This document shows positions 8,558 through 16,319 of a stretch of DNA of 64,000 nt, piece by piece (position 1 is the first letter of the stretch; each line of letters begins with the position of its first letter). The notes below the pieces were generated by a model. It was not told the origin of the DNA, did no database searches, and saw only the letters and a list, made by a program, of their open reading frames with translations. The DNA comes from Thermovirga lienii DSM 17291. GTDB taxonomy: Bacteria > Synergistota > Synergistia > Synergistales > Thermovirgaceae. The stretch is taken from contig CP003096.1 in the NCBI GenBank assembly GCA_000233775.1, forward strand, positions 1,576,501 to 1,640,500, in the 5' to 3' direction. The translations under genes were made by a program, and so were the position numbers.

Positions 8558-9514
8558 TTAGTTTACAGGTTCATATTCCAGAGTAAAGGGTCGCTTGTAT
8601 TTAAATATAGAGAAAGCCAAGAGTAAGAGTTTTCTGGCTGCGGCAGTTCTAGCTAATTTGTCTGGTTTCCCTGATTTTTTTAGGTTCTCATAATGTTTTC
8701 GTATATAAGGGTTATACCTTGCAGCAGATAGGGTAGCCTGGTAGAGGATTTTTCTTATAAGAGAGCTTCCTTGCTTGCTGATGCGAGGTTTTCCGTGTAC
8801 AGAGCTTCCAGACTGATGCTGAATGGGATCTAGCCCTGCAAGGGCAGTTATCTGTTTTCTGTTTGCATCAGGGAATTTAAAGAAAAAGACTAGGAGATAC
8901 AGAGCCGTAACTATTCCGATTCCAGGAATTGATTTTAGAAACTGCAGCATATCTTCCCTTCCATTTTCGATTACTAAACCCTCGGCGTCCTTTAGCATTT
9001 TTTCTTCCATGGCCTTGTGGCGGCGGATCTCTTCTTTTATGAGGTTGCAGGAATCTTCAAGCATATAGGGTTCTCGTATCAGGGCGTCCAAGCTACCTTG
9101 AAGGGCTATGCGATTACGCTGAAATATTTGGTATAGGTTTAGTATTGATATTACGCTTTTAGGCCAGTTGTCTTTGGGAGCACTCTCTACAACATCCTCT
9201 CTGCTGCCGTATAGAAAGAGCAATTGCGAATCGCTTTTGTCTGTCTTTGAACGGATATTCTCTACACGCCTGAGGTTTGGGACGATGCTAGGGTTGACCT
9301 TTTTGAAGGGAATGCTGTTCGTTATGCACAGTTCTTCTAACCGTCTTGAATATGTGCTGGTAGGTTCAAATATTATTTTTACATCTTTACCCCTAGATTT
9401 TATGTAGTTGTGCAGTTGCGATAGGTGTTCGTCATTAGGGAATATTCTATGATTCTTACCGTCAAATACAACTAACTCTTGCTTTCCTACGTCAATACCT
9501 ATACAGTTATTCAT
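8558..9514 (-). CDS. IS110-family recombinase (DEDD transposase)
   Basis: A 318-residue recombinase. The N-terminal RuvC-like DEDD domain shows GIDVGKQELVVF (first Asp), IIFEPTSTYSRRL (Glu) and SKTDKSDSQLL (Asp pair). The C-terminal Tnp domain shows LKSIPGIGIVTALYLL, ALAGLDPIQHQSGSS and GKPRISKQGSSLIRKILYQA, which holds the nucleophilic Ser context. Length is normal for IS110 (about 320). The ATG at 9514 has GGAGGTAA 5 nt upstream. No disabling mutation is seen, so the element may be active. Recombination in this family is guided by a bridge RNA (established in 2024 work on IS621). Confidence 0.95.
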   Translation of the reverse strand: MNNCIGIDVGKQELVVFDGKNHRIFPNDEHLSQLHNYIKSRGKDVKIIFEPTSTYSRRLEELCITNSIPFKKVNPSIVPNLRRVENIRSKTDKSDSQLLFLYGSREDVVESAPKDNWPKSVISILNLYQIFQRNRIALQGSLDALIREPYMLEDSCNLIKEEIRRHKAMEEKMLKDAEGLVIENGREDMLQFLKSIPGIGIVTALYLLVFFFKFPDANRKQITALAGLDPIQHQSGSSVHGKPRISKQGSSLIRKILYQATLSAARYNPYIRKHYENLKKSGKPDKLARTAAARKLLLLAFSIFKYKRPFTLEYEPVN

Positions 9515-9548
9515 AGGGTTACCTCCATCATTTTGTAGTGATGGAGCG

Positions 9549-9735
9549 TAAAGAGGGCTGCCCTCCGCACCCTACCTCGTGAACTCGGGCCGAGGTCCGC
9601 CTCGCCCTTGATACTGTCCGGGTTGGCGGAGGGTGGTCTATCTGACCCACGGCCCAACATCATTAATATGCCGACCCGGTCTTTAACGACCCACCCTTAC
9701 CTCCATCCTAAAGCTAGTATAAACTCCCTAGCCTC
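9549..9735 (-). ncRNA. Predicted IS110 bridge RNA
   Basis: On the minus strand the non-coding end folds into two successive guide-bearing internal loops. The target loop is closed by 9688-9696 with 9631-9638. It holds a left guide at 9678-9687, an inner hairpin 9651-9676, and a right guide GGGTCAG (9642-9648) that is the exact complement of CTGACCC at the insertion site. The donor loop is closed by 9626-9633 with 9561-9568 (8 perfect pairs). It holds ACAGTATC (9610-9617), identical to the element's right end, an inner hairpin 9587-9607, and ACGAG (9576-9580), complementary to the left end CTCGT. The order target loop then donor loop matches the published architecture. The transcript ends are estimates. 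Confidence 0.8.
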
Positions 9736-9749
9736 TACAATAATGTACG

Positions 9750-10148
9750 AGGTTTTATTGGCTCCTGGTCTCTGGTGAAGACATGTTTCGGTAGCGTTAT
9801 TCCACAACGTGACGCAGCCTCTTGGACTGAAGCGAGGCAGTTTCGCGATACCACAGCCCAGGGTTTATTGTTGTCTTCCAACCACTTGATAAGCTCCATG
9901 GCGCCTGGCACAGGGGTAGCTCTTCTAGCACCTTCCATCTCCACCTCAAGTAGATCTCTTTCCAGTTCTAGCCTCTTTTTCTCTTCCAACAGACGACCTG
10001 ACTCGAGGAGCGGCACCAAGCGGCCGTTGAAGTATTTATCCCTTATTCTCTGAAAGTTCAGCTTGGTGTTGGCCAGAACTCCATCCCAATCGAGGATAAA
10101 GCCCCCAGCTTGAGCTGGATGCCAAAAAGGTGGGAAGATAAAGGGCAC
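9750..10148 (-). pseudogene. HAD-family hydrolase, N-terminal part, truncated by IS110
   Basis: The 5' part of the interrupted gene, GTG start at 10148. It contains HAD motif I, FILDWDGVLANTK (nucleophile Asp near residue 19), a helical cap, motif II AVVSRNCLA (Ser) and the Lys of motif III in EPIKP. The IS110 then adds four foreign codons before a stop. As it stands the protein lacks motif IV and should not be an active phosphatase. With the insert removed, product length would be 328 residues. Function beyond phosphatase or phosphonatase-type chemistry cannot be assigned. Confidence 0.85.
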
Positions 10149-10178
10149 TTATACCACCACACAATTCATAAAAATTTA

Positions 10179-10402
10179 GGGTATGAGGCTCTGCAAGCTT
10201 CATACCCTTATAAACGACCGTGCCCCGCGGCTGCCGTGATTAGAAGGTCTTGACCCGATCCTTTTCATATGGGGGCCTGCCCAACCTTAGCTTTGAAACC
10301 TTAGGCTTCTCTGCCGGAAGGGACGCCAGCCCCGCCCGTGGTCGAGTGTTGGCTCAAGACTCTTTCTAGCATCACGTACAGCGCAGGGTCCCACGTGTCA
10401 CC
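10179..10402 (-). ncRNA. ssrS: 6S RNA (SsrS), including its terminator
   Basis: 6S RNA binds the sigma70-RNA polymerase holoenzyme and down-tunes transcription. The minus strand folds with a closing stem CCCTGCG / CGCGGGG, a second stem CGTGAT / ATCACG and a large central bubble. Primary-sequence landmarks line up with E. coli 6S: CTTGAGCCAACA (cf. CCTGAGCCGATA), GCAGAGAAGCC (cf. CCGAGAAGCC), and the 3' segment GGCAGCCGCGG. A terminator follows: GGGTATGA / TCATACCC (10179-10207), then a T-rich stretch. RNA of about 190 nt is expected before the terminator. The 5' end is estimated from the promoter. Confidence 0.88.
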
Positions 10403-10408
10403 ATGTAA

Positions 10409-10437
10409 ATTATAGCACATCACCTTGGTTGTTGTAA
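10409..10437 (-). promoter_or_regulatory. Promoter of 6S RNA
   Basis: On the minus strand: -35 TTACAA (10437-10432), 17-bp spacer, -10 TATAAT (10414-10409). The -10 is perfect and the spacing optimal. It places the transcript start at about 10402. Confidence 0.8.
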
Positions 10438-10480
10438 GTTCAGACATACTTCTAAATCCTTGCGTCCAAAACCAAAATAG

Positions 10481-11851
10481 CTATAAATTTATCCCAAAAT
10501 CTAGCAGAAACTCTTTAATTCCCTTTGATTCCAAGATGTCCCCACCAAAGGTGGCAACGTTTATTTTGACGGGTTTTAAAGAATATTTCCCTATCCTCAA
10601 GCCTTCCAACTTCTGCTTGAGCCTATTGGCTACCAGTTCCGCCCCCTCCCTTGGCGTATGGGGTAATATAAGAAGCAGTACGTTGCCCAGCCTGCCTACA
10701 ATGTCCACCGAACGCAAACTCCCCCTCACACATTTTCCAAGTTCTTTAATTATGGATTCAAACAAGCTTTCATCGATCGTTTCGGTTTCACTGAGACTTA
10801 CTATGTCATCTATGTTCATTGCCACAAAAGACAATGGATAGCCATAACGCATGGAACGCTCTACTTCCAATTTAACAAGCTCCTTCAATCTGGCTGATGA
10901 GTAAAACCCTGTAACAGGATCCCTATGGTAAAGTTGAGACATTCCCTCCATTACCCTATTTTTCTCCAATATCGCAGCTGTTACAGCCCAAAAACTATCT
11001 ATGACGTGGCTGTTTATGTTCCCCAATTTGCCGTTTTCTCCAGATAGCACCACGAAAACCGCTGGGGAAGCGCCCGTTATTAGGGTGCCAGCTTTAAGGG
11101 AATGCACACCGTGGCGTTCCATAACATCTTTCCACGATCCTGCCACCTCTATCCAGGGCACTTTCCACTCGGCGCCTTCTATGATGTTCAACCCTCCAAA
11201 ACTCCAAGAAGTCCTTTCTTCACCAGAGTTTCCTAGCTGAAGGGCAAAATCCAGGTAGTTTTTCAGGTCTTTCCTACCCAAAAGAGGCGGCAAGACTGCA
11301 TCGAATTGCAAAACCCATCGCTGATCTTTAGCGTCCCAGACGAAGATTCCTCCCCACTCCGCTTGAGCTACCTCCAGCATTGCACTGATAAGGCCCTGAA
11401 GCAGCTCCGTTGCTCCATAGAGCTTCACAAGTTCAAAGTATTTATCTTTAAAAGCTATCAGTCTTTTGCATATTTCTTTATCGGTAACATCGTCCAAAAA
11501 AGCCATTATCCTTCCATTGCCGAAGGAAAAAACATTCCCTCTCAACAACAGACTTCCTGGAACCAGTTCGAAGGCAACCTCACTCCATCCTTTGCCCTGT
11601 GCCTTTTGCACCAAAACCTCGTAATCTAAAGGCCCCTTATTGCCAAATACTTCTTTGATTTCACATGGAAAGGAGGGCTGGTTCCCACAAAAAGCTTCAA
11701 ACGCCTGGTTAGCCACCTCAATTATCATGCCTTTCTCCTCGTCAATGGTTCCACCAAAGACCAATGAGGAAGCCTTCTCCACAACCTCTTCAAAAGATAT
11801 ACTGGCTTCCTGCTGTTTTAACCAACCTACGAGGGTTTCCATTTTTTCCAC
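10481..11851 (-). CDS. PAS/GAF-like protein with degenerate GGDEF domain
   Basis: A 456-residue cytosolic signalling protein. Residues about 1-140 look PAS-like and 150-310 GAF-like; these two are inferred from pattern only. A GGDEF-type domain follows, beginning DPVTGFYSSARLKELV and RSMRYGYPLSFVAMNIDDIVSL. The active-site loop expected as GGDEF reads VGRLGNVLLLILP, so the catalytic GG(D/E)EF signature is missing. The protein should therefore not make cyclic-di-GMP; it may act as a sensor or nucleotide-binding regulator. ATG 11851 with a modest ribosome site. It lies just upstream of the 6S RNA gene, which has its own promoter. Confidence 0.75.
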   Translation of the reverse strand: MEKMETLVGWLKQQEASISFEEVVEKASSLVFGGTIDEEKGMIIEVANQAFEAFCGNQPSFPCEIKEVFGNKGPLDYEVLVQKAQGKGWSEVAFELVPGSLLLRGNVFSFGNGRIMAFLDDVTDKEICKRLIAFKDKYFELVKLYGATELLQGLISAMLEVAQAEWGGIFVWDAKDQRWVLQFDAVLPPLLGRKDLKNYLDFALQLGNSGEERTSWSFGGLNIIEGAEWKVPWIEVAGSWKDVMERHGVHSLKAGTLITGASPAVFVVLSGENGKLGNINSHVIDSFWAVTAAILEKNRVMEGMSQLYHRDPVTGFYSSARLKELVKLEVERSMRYGYPLSFVAMNIDDIVSLSETETIDESLFESIIKELGKCVRGSLRSVDIVGRLGNVLLLILPHTPREGAELVANRLKQKLEGLRIGKYSLKPVKINVATFGGDILESKGIKEFLLDFGINL

Positions 11852-11941
11852 CTCAAGTTAGAGATTTTGATACAATAATGATAAACTATTTATAGATAAT
11901 AACAAGCTATCAAGGAATAACCAAGAAAGAAGGGATGCAAC

Positions 11942-12649
11942 GTGAATTCCAATAACCTTTGGCGCGCAATAGCTATATTGATAACAATTACCCTGTTCTT
12001 TTTCCTTGCTCCAACTCCAGGCTTCTCAGCGACTCCGCAGGAACGAATAGACGGAGCCATTAGACTTATAAAAAAGATGGCCGAACAAGAAGACTCTCCC
12101 CGCATGGCAGACCTAGTAAAGGACGCAAAGGGAATCGCCATTTTCCCATCAGTCATAAAGGCTGGACTTATCATAGGTGGTCAACGAGGTGAGGGGCTTT
12201 TCCTTAAGAAAGACCCATCAAAAAACAAGTGGTACGGCCCTAATTTCGTAAACATAACTGGCCTGTCTTATGGATTGCAGATTGGGGCCCAATCCATTGG
12301 ACTTGTACTAGTGGTAATTAATGAAGACGGCTTAAGAGGATTCATGGGAGACAACGTAAAATTGAGCGGTGATCTTTCAGTAGCTGCTGGCCCCCTTGGA
12401 AGACACACCGAAGCGGGAACGGACAGCAGGCTAGAGGCATCAATATACAGCTACTCTATAGCTAAAGGGCTTTTTGCGGGCTTAAGCGTAGAAGGAGCTG
12501 TAATAGACGTGGATGAAAATGCAAACATAGCCTACTGGGGCGCAAATATGTCACCCAAAAACATCCTTAGCCGACCGGCCACAGATGTTAGAATAAAACC
12601 CCTTCTGCGGGAAATTTCCAACCTGGAGAAAAAAGCCAAGTCGAATTGA
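11942..12649 (+). CDS. Secreted SYLF-domain (Ysc84-like) lipid-binding protein
   Basis: A 235-residue protein with a classical signal peptide (hydrophobic residues 8-22, cleavage probably after PGFSA). The SYLF/Ysc84 domain covers most of the rest: DAKGIAIFPSVIKAGLIIGGQRGEG near the start, then the repeated glycine-rich strands with SIGLVLVVIN, GDLSVAAGPLGRH and SYSIAKGLFAGLSVEGAVI. Homologues bind phosphoinositide-type lipids in eukaryotes; the bacterial role is unknown. GTG start at 11942, behind AGAAGGGA. The next gene starts 10 nt later, so they are probably co-transcribed. Confidence 0.85.
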   Translation: MNSNNLWRAIAILITITLFFFLAPTPGFSATPQERIDGAIRLIKKMAEQEDSPRMADLVKDAKGIAIFPSVIKAGLIIGGQRGEGLFLKKDPSKNKWYGPNFVNITGLSYGLQIGAQSIGLVLVVINEDGLRGFMGDNVKLSGDLSVAAGPLGRHTEAGTDSRLEASIYSYSIAKGLFAGLSVEGAVIDVDENANIAYWGANMSPKNILSRPATDVRIKPLLREISNLEKKAKSN

Positions 12650-12659
12650 GAGGGCCATC

Positions 12660-13457
12660 ATGAATTGGCAAGAGATCGCAGAAAGTGGACACTACGGTGA
12701 CAAGATAGTAAGAATAACTGTCCCCCATGAGCCACAAAGGATAGAAAGGGCTCCTGTGGTAATTTTGTTACACGGAGTCCATGGGTGCGCTAACGCCGAA
12801 CCAGGTAACAAATATCTGCATATAGCTCAAGCCCTCGTCAACATGGGCATCAACGCAGCAATGATAGAGACCAGCAGGGCTCAGAGAAACCCAGAATTAT
12901 ACGGTGATGACAGAGTTGCTTGGGCAATTGGCGCTTTCAGTGGAAAAACATTTGAAGAGGACCTTGCCGACAATCTGGTGGGAATAAATCGAATAAAAAA
13001 AGATTTTCCTCACTCAGCCCTCTGGCTTTGGGGCTTTTCCCTGGGAGGTATACATTCCGTCATAATAGCTAGCAAGAAAGAAAACCCCCTTGACGGATTG
13101 ATCCTGAGCGGAAGCGGGATAGAGCTAACAAAGGAAGGAGAAAAGGCATTAAATCTACCTATATTGAACACCATGCCACAAAGGGAGGAACTGAAAAAAG
13201 CGGCAAAACACGCCTCGACCAAAAAGGTCATTGCTTTTTGGGGCAGCGAAGACAACATCTTTTCGAAGGAATCTTGTATGGCCCTCGTAGACTTAATCCC
13301 CATACCGCCCAAAAACAAAGAATTTCACATAATCAAAGGAGCTGACCACTCTTTCAGGCTTATGAAAGGAAAACAATCAACCGAGCCGATAAAGGCCATG
13401 ATTCACATTGTAGGCCCTCAAATACTCCAAGGCCACGGCGCATCAAACCCCAAATAG
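12660..13457 (+). CDS. Alpha/beta-hydrolase, dienelactone-hydrolase-like
   Basis: A 265-residue cytosolic alpha/beta-hydrolase with no signal peptide. Oxyanion region VVILLHGVHGC near residue 35, nucleophile elbow WGFSLGGIHS (Ser about residue 128), catalytic Asp in FWGSEDNIF and His in IKGADHSFRL. The triad is complete, so it should be an active esterase or lipase-like enzyme. The substrate is unknown. It is co-oriented with the SYLF gene 10 nt upstream. Its 3' end overlaps the convergent prepilin peptidase by 40 bp. Confidence 0.8.
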   Translation: MNWQEIAESGHYGDKIVRITVPHEPQRIERAPVVILLHGVHGCANAEPGNKYLHIAQALVNMGINAAMIETSRAQRNPELYGDDRVAWAIGAFSGKTFEEDLADNLVGINRIKKDFPHSALWLWGFSLGGIHSVIIASKKENPLDGLILSGSGIELTKEGEKALNLPILNTMPQREELKKAAKHASTKKVIAFWGSEDNIFSKESCMALVDLIPIPPKNKEFHIIKGADHSFRLMKGKQSTEPIKAMIHIVGPQILQGHGASNPK

Positions 13458-14194
13458 GAGAGCACGAGAGGCCCTAAGACTAAACACACAAACGTCCCCA
13501 AAGCAAGGAAAGGACCGAAAACTATTGCGTCTTTCCTGCCAACTTTCCGGAGAATAAGCAGTATCAAAGCAACTGTACCTCCAATCATAAATCCCATATA
13601 AAGACTCAAAGCCGTCATTTTGAAGCCTAAAGCTAAACCAGTCCCCCCCATGAGACTGGCATCTCCCCAACCCATTTTCCCTTTGCTCAGAAATATGATA
13701 AAACCTATCAAGCCCGCCCCAAGCAAAGCTCCAAAAAGAGAATCCAACGCTATCCATGGACCTCCGAATGCCACCCTTATGAAGAAAACTAGCACTCCTG
13801 GAATCCACGCGAAAAGGTCGTATATGTATCCACTGTATATATCTGTCAGAGCATTGAGCAACAATCCATAACTTATAATTAGAGATGTTAAAGCAGCAAG
13901 ACTCCCCCCCCATCTCCATGCCAAGACCGCCCCTATCAGGAAACCTGTAAGCTCCACGATTAAGTAACTCGCACCTATGGGCTCAGAACAATATCTGCAC
14001 TTTCCTCCATGACTTATGTAGGAAAATAAAGGAACTAAGTCCCAAAAGGAAAGCTCATGCCCGCAGTGATCACATCTGGAGCGTTCATTACCCCACCACC
14101 TATCGTTTTCAATAGTTCTTCTGGCAACCACGTTTAGGAATGACCCCATGGAGGCCCCTATCATGCCGCTAAGAATTATTAGCATCCACTTCAT
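13418..14194 (-). CDS. pilD: Prepilin peptidase / N-methyltransferase (A24 family)
   Basis: A 258-residue polytopic membrane protein that cleaves type IV prepilin leaders and methylates the new N-terminus. The N-terminal methylase domain has the two CxxC pairs (CDHC and CRYC) of the cytosolic loop. The two catalytic aspartates are in ALTDIYSGYIYD and GKMGWGDASLMGG (the GxGD motif). About seven to eight transmembrane helices. Length is normal. It has no pilus genes as neighbours here, so its substrates are encoded elsewhere. The convergent 3' overlap with the hydrolase gene may cause transcriptional interference. Confidence 0.92.
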   Translation of the reverse strand: MKWMLIILSGMIGASMGSFLNVVARRTIENDRWWGNERSRCDHCGHELSFWDLVPLFSYISHGGKCRYCSEPIGASYLIVELTGFLIGAVLAWRWGGSLAALTSLIISYGLLLNALTDIYSGYIYDLFAWIPGVLVFFIRVAFGGPWIALDSLFGALLGAGLIGFIIFLSKGKMGWGDASLMGGTGLALGFKMTALSLYMGFMIGGTVALILLILRKVGRKDAIVFGPFLALGTFVCLVLGPLVLSYLGFDAPWPWSI

Positions 14195-14322
14195 GTTCCC
14201 CCTCCATTCAAAGGATATTTTAGCTTATGTAAGCTATTAATGGATAACTTTCTACAAAATAAGATTTCATCGTGGTAAAATGATGGGAGAGAAACCCCTA
14301 AAAAGTTGTGGAGGTGGACAGG

Positions 14323-14784
14323 GTGCCTAAAAAAATCCTCGTAGGTGTGGACATGAGCAAATTAGGTGAAAATGTCACCTTGTATGGACTCTCTCTTGCA
14401 TACAGGCTGGACGTGGACGTAACCTTCATACATGTATTGCCTCACCCTTCCCTGTGGAGAGGATACGACCCATGGATTCCTCGAATAGAAATCGACCACC
14501 AAATAAAGGAAATCGCACAAAAGCGTCTAACGTATTACCTCAAAAAGGCAGAGGAAAAGGACCCAGTATTAAAAGACAAAAAGAGAGAAATCGTAGTACT
14601 AGAGGGCAACCCCGCGGAGACGATAATAAATTACGCGAAAGAAAAGGGTTACAACCTCATCATTGTTGGCTCAAGGGGCCACAGCGCCTTCGAACGGATA
14701 GTAGTTGGAAGCACCGCTACTAATGTGGCAAGATATGCTCACTGCTCCGTCCTTATACATAGAATAGGAGAAGACATTATTTAA
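14323..14784 (+). CDS. Universal stress protein (UspA family)
   Basis: A 153-residue single-Usp-domain protein. The ATP-binding pattern is visible: KKILVGVDMSK at the N-terminus, then IIVGSRGHSAFERIVVGSTATNVARYAHCSVLI, i.e. the G-2x-G-9x-G(S/T) loop. It is therefore likely an ATP-binding Usp. The GTG at 14323 was chosen because GGAGGTG stands 6 nt before it; an in-frame GTG at 14308 lies upstream of that site. A -10-like TAAAAT at 14276-14281 precedes it. Confidence 0.85.
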   Translation: MPKKILVGVDMSKLGENVTLYGLSLAYRLDVDVTFIHVLPHPSLWRGYDPWIPRIEIDHQIKEIAQKRLTYYLKKAEEKDPVLKDKKREIVVLEGNPAETIINYAKEKGYNLIIVGSRGHSAFERIVVGSTATNVARYAHCSVLIHRIGEDII

Positions 14785-14791
14785 AAGGCAA

Positions 14792-14836
14792 GAAGGAGCG
14801 AGATGGGCATTAGAGGATACCCTTTTTCGCTCCTTC
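14792..14836. terminator. Possible shared hairpin between convergent genes
   Basis: Inverted repeat GAAGGAGCGA (14792-14801) / TCGCTCCTTC (14827-14836), 10 bp perfect with a 25-nt loop, lying between the stop of the Usp gene and the stop of the convergent hypothetical gene. There is no clear T-run directly after either arm, so terminator function is uncertain. Confidence 0.4.
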
Positions 14837-14863
14837 AATTCAAAACGAAACTGGTCTAAAAGC

Positions 14864-15307
14864 TTAATAAATAAGTTTGCTTCCGCCCTTTCCCTTATTA
14901 AGCTTGTCAAGCTGCTCCAGTACGGCAGGGGAAGCTACATCTATTTTTGGCTTGGCGGCTTGTTCTTTCTGCATAACCTCACGAAGCTTCTTCTCATATT
15001 CCTCCATGGCTTCTTTGATCTTTTCTACATCTCCTTTAACCCACTGCATAATGCTATCCGCCATGGCTTCAACCACGTCTTCTGAAGGAAGTTCCGTTAT
15101 GACACCAAGTTCCTTCAATATCCTGTGCTCTTCCCTTATGGATTCCTTGATGTCTTCATCATCCAGCAACCCTTTCCTGTAGAGGGCCCGGGCCAATATA
15201 TTGAATTTGGTCTTGTGGTTCTCGTCGCTGTAGGATAAGCTGTCTATCCGTGCAACCAACATGCTCAAAAGCTCATCCAGGCTTATTTGTCTTGGCATCT
15301 GCATCAT
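14864..15307 (-). CDS. Conserved-looking helical protein of unknown function
   Basis: A 147-residue acidic, almost entirely helical protein; family not recognised. AAGGAGG stands 8 nt before ATG 15307, so translation is well supported. The middle and C-terminal half (VKGDVEKIKEAMEEYEKKLRE) is strongly charged and likely coiled coil; the end is basic and Gly-rich (LNKGKGGSKLIY). There is no signal peptide or membrane helix. It stands alone between a convergent Usp gene and a divergent YitT gene. A structural or adaptor role is conceivable, but no function is assigned. Confidence 0.7.
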   Translation of the reverse strand: MMQMPRQISLDELLSMLVARIDSLSYSDENHKTKFNILARALYRKGLLDDEDIKESIREEHRILKELGVITELPSEDVVEAMADSIMQWVKGDVEKIKEAMEEYEKKLREVMQKEQAAKPKIDVASPAVLEQLDKLNKGKGGSKLIY

Positions 15308-15424
15308 TTTGAATCCTCCTTGTAATAAAAATCCAAAGGTAATTGTATCACGAAGGGGATATTTTCATCAGAGTTTTTGTGGTGTAGACTATGCAATGAG
15401 CGCTCCCTTAGGAGATGATGAAAT

Positions 15425-16315
15425 TTGCATCCAAAGTTGCGAGCGATCTTGTCAAAGACATGCGCACAAATAAAGAGAGAACTGCCAACCTTCATAGCAA
15501 CCTCCTTCGGTTGCTTCATAGTTGCTTTTGGCATCATGGCCTTGACAGTTCCGTACAAGTTTCCTGACTCTGGGATATCCGGAATAGCTGTCCTTTCTAA
15601 CTATGCTTTCTCAATATCTCCTGCGTGGGTGGTAGCTTTTGCCAATGCTGCCCTCCTTCTATGGGGATTAAAGGAGCTACCCAAACGATTCATCATATGG
15701 ACCGTATATTCCGTCTCCCTATTAACGGTGTTGCTTAAGCTAATGGAAAACATTCCTCATCCAGATCTAAAAGAATTGCTATTGGTGGCCATATTGGCTG
15801 GAGTGGTTAAGGGACTTGGTGGAGGCCTGGTAATTCGCTCTGGAAGCTCCCTTGGGGGGACCGATATACTTGTAGTAGCTATGAGAAGGCGCTACGGCAT
15901 AGAGGTTGGGAAGTTCACCTTCTACATAAACCTTTTCATACTCTCTGCTTCTATTCCGCTGGTAGGACTGGAGGGTGCCCTCTACGGACTGGTGAGCATT
16001 TTCTGCAACGGGGTGGTCATGGACAACGTGCTCAAGTCATTCGACAGGAGACGACAGGTATTCGTGATAAGCAATGAGCCAGAAAGTGTTTCAAACTTCG
16101 TAATAAAAGAACTTCACAGAGGCGTGACACTGTTGCACGGGGAAGGTGGCTACACCAAGCAACCAAGAAAAGTCATCCTCTGTCTTTTGACTCCAAGACA
16201 AACCGTGGAGCTCAAAAGGTTTCTGGCACAAAAAGATCCTACTGCCTTCATGGTGGTATCAGACGCAGCGGAGGTAGTTGGCAAAGGCTTCAAAAGTTGG
16301 CATCACCACATATAG
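15425..16315 (+). CDS. YitT-family membrane protein (DUF161 + DUF2179)
   Basis: A 296-residue protein with five to six N-terminal transmembrane helices (about residues 20-190, YitT/DUF161) and a C-terminal cytosolic DUF2179 domain (HRGVTLLHGEGGYTKQPRKVI, and ending DAAEVVGKGFKSW). The glycine-rich VIRSGSSLGGTDILVVAMRRRYGI segment is a YitT hallmark. Transport function is suspected, substrate unknown. The start is TTG at 15425 behind AGGAG; an ATG 8 nt upstream is in another frame. Start confidence is moderate. Confidence 0.8.
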   Translation: MHPKLRAILSKTCAQIKRELPTFIATSFGCFIVAFGIMALTVPYKFPDSGISGIAVLSNYAFSISPAWVVAFANAALLLWGLKELPKRFIIWTVYSVSLLTVLLKLMENIPHPDLKELLLVAILAGVVKGLGGGLVIRSGSSLGGTDILVVAMRRRYGIEVGKFTFYINLFILSASIPLVGLEGALYGLVSIFCNGVVMDNVLKSFDRRRQVFVISNEPESVSNFVIKELHRGVTLLHGEGGYTKQPRKVILCLLTPRQTVELKRFLAQKDPTAFMVVSDAAEVVGKGFKSWHHHI

Positions 16316-16319
16316 AAGC

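Larger units (their letters stand above)
8515..9751 (-). mobile_element. IS110-family insertion sequence inside a HAD gene
   Basis: A 1237-bp element found by reconstructing the interrupted host gene. On the minus strand the left junction reads AAAC-CT-CGTAC and the right junction CAGTAT-CT-GACCCC. A CT dinucleotide is shared by both junctions and there is no longer target duplication, as expected for the CT core of IS621-like IS110 elements. The transposase is preceded by a 237-bp non-coding end and followed by only about 45 bp. That is the IS110-group layout, with bridge RNA upstream of the recombinase, not the IS1111 layout. Confidence 0.9.

Noticed and set aside
10149-10440. Second bridge RNA, tmRNA or a riboswitch in the gap after the broken HAD gene
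   Set aside because: It lies outside the IS110 boundaries, has no tRNA-like ends, and the stems and landmarks fit 6S RNA with its own promoter and terminator.
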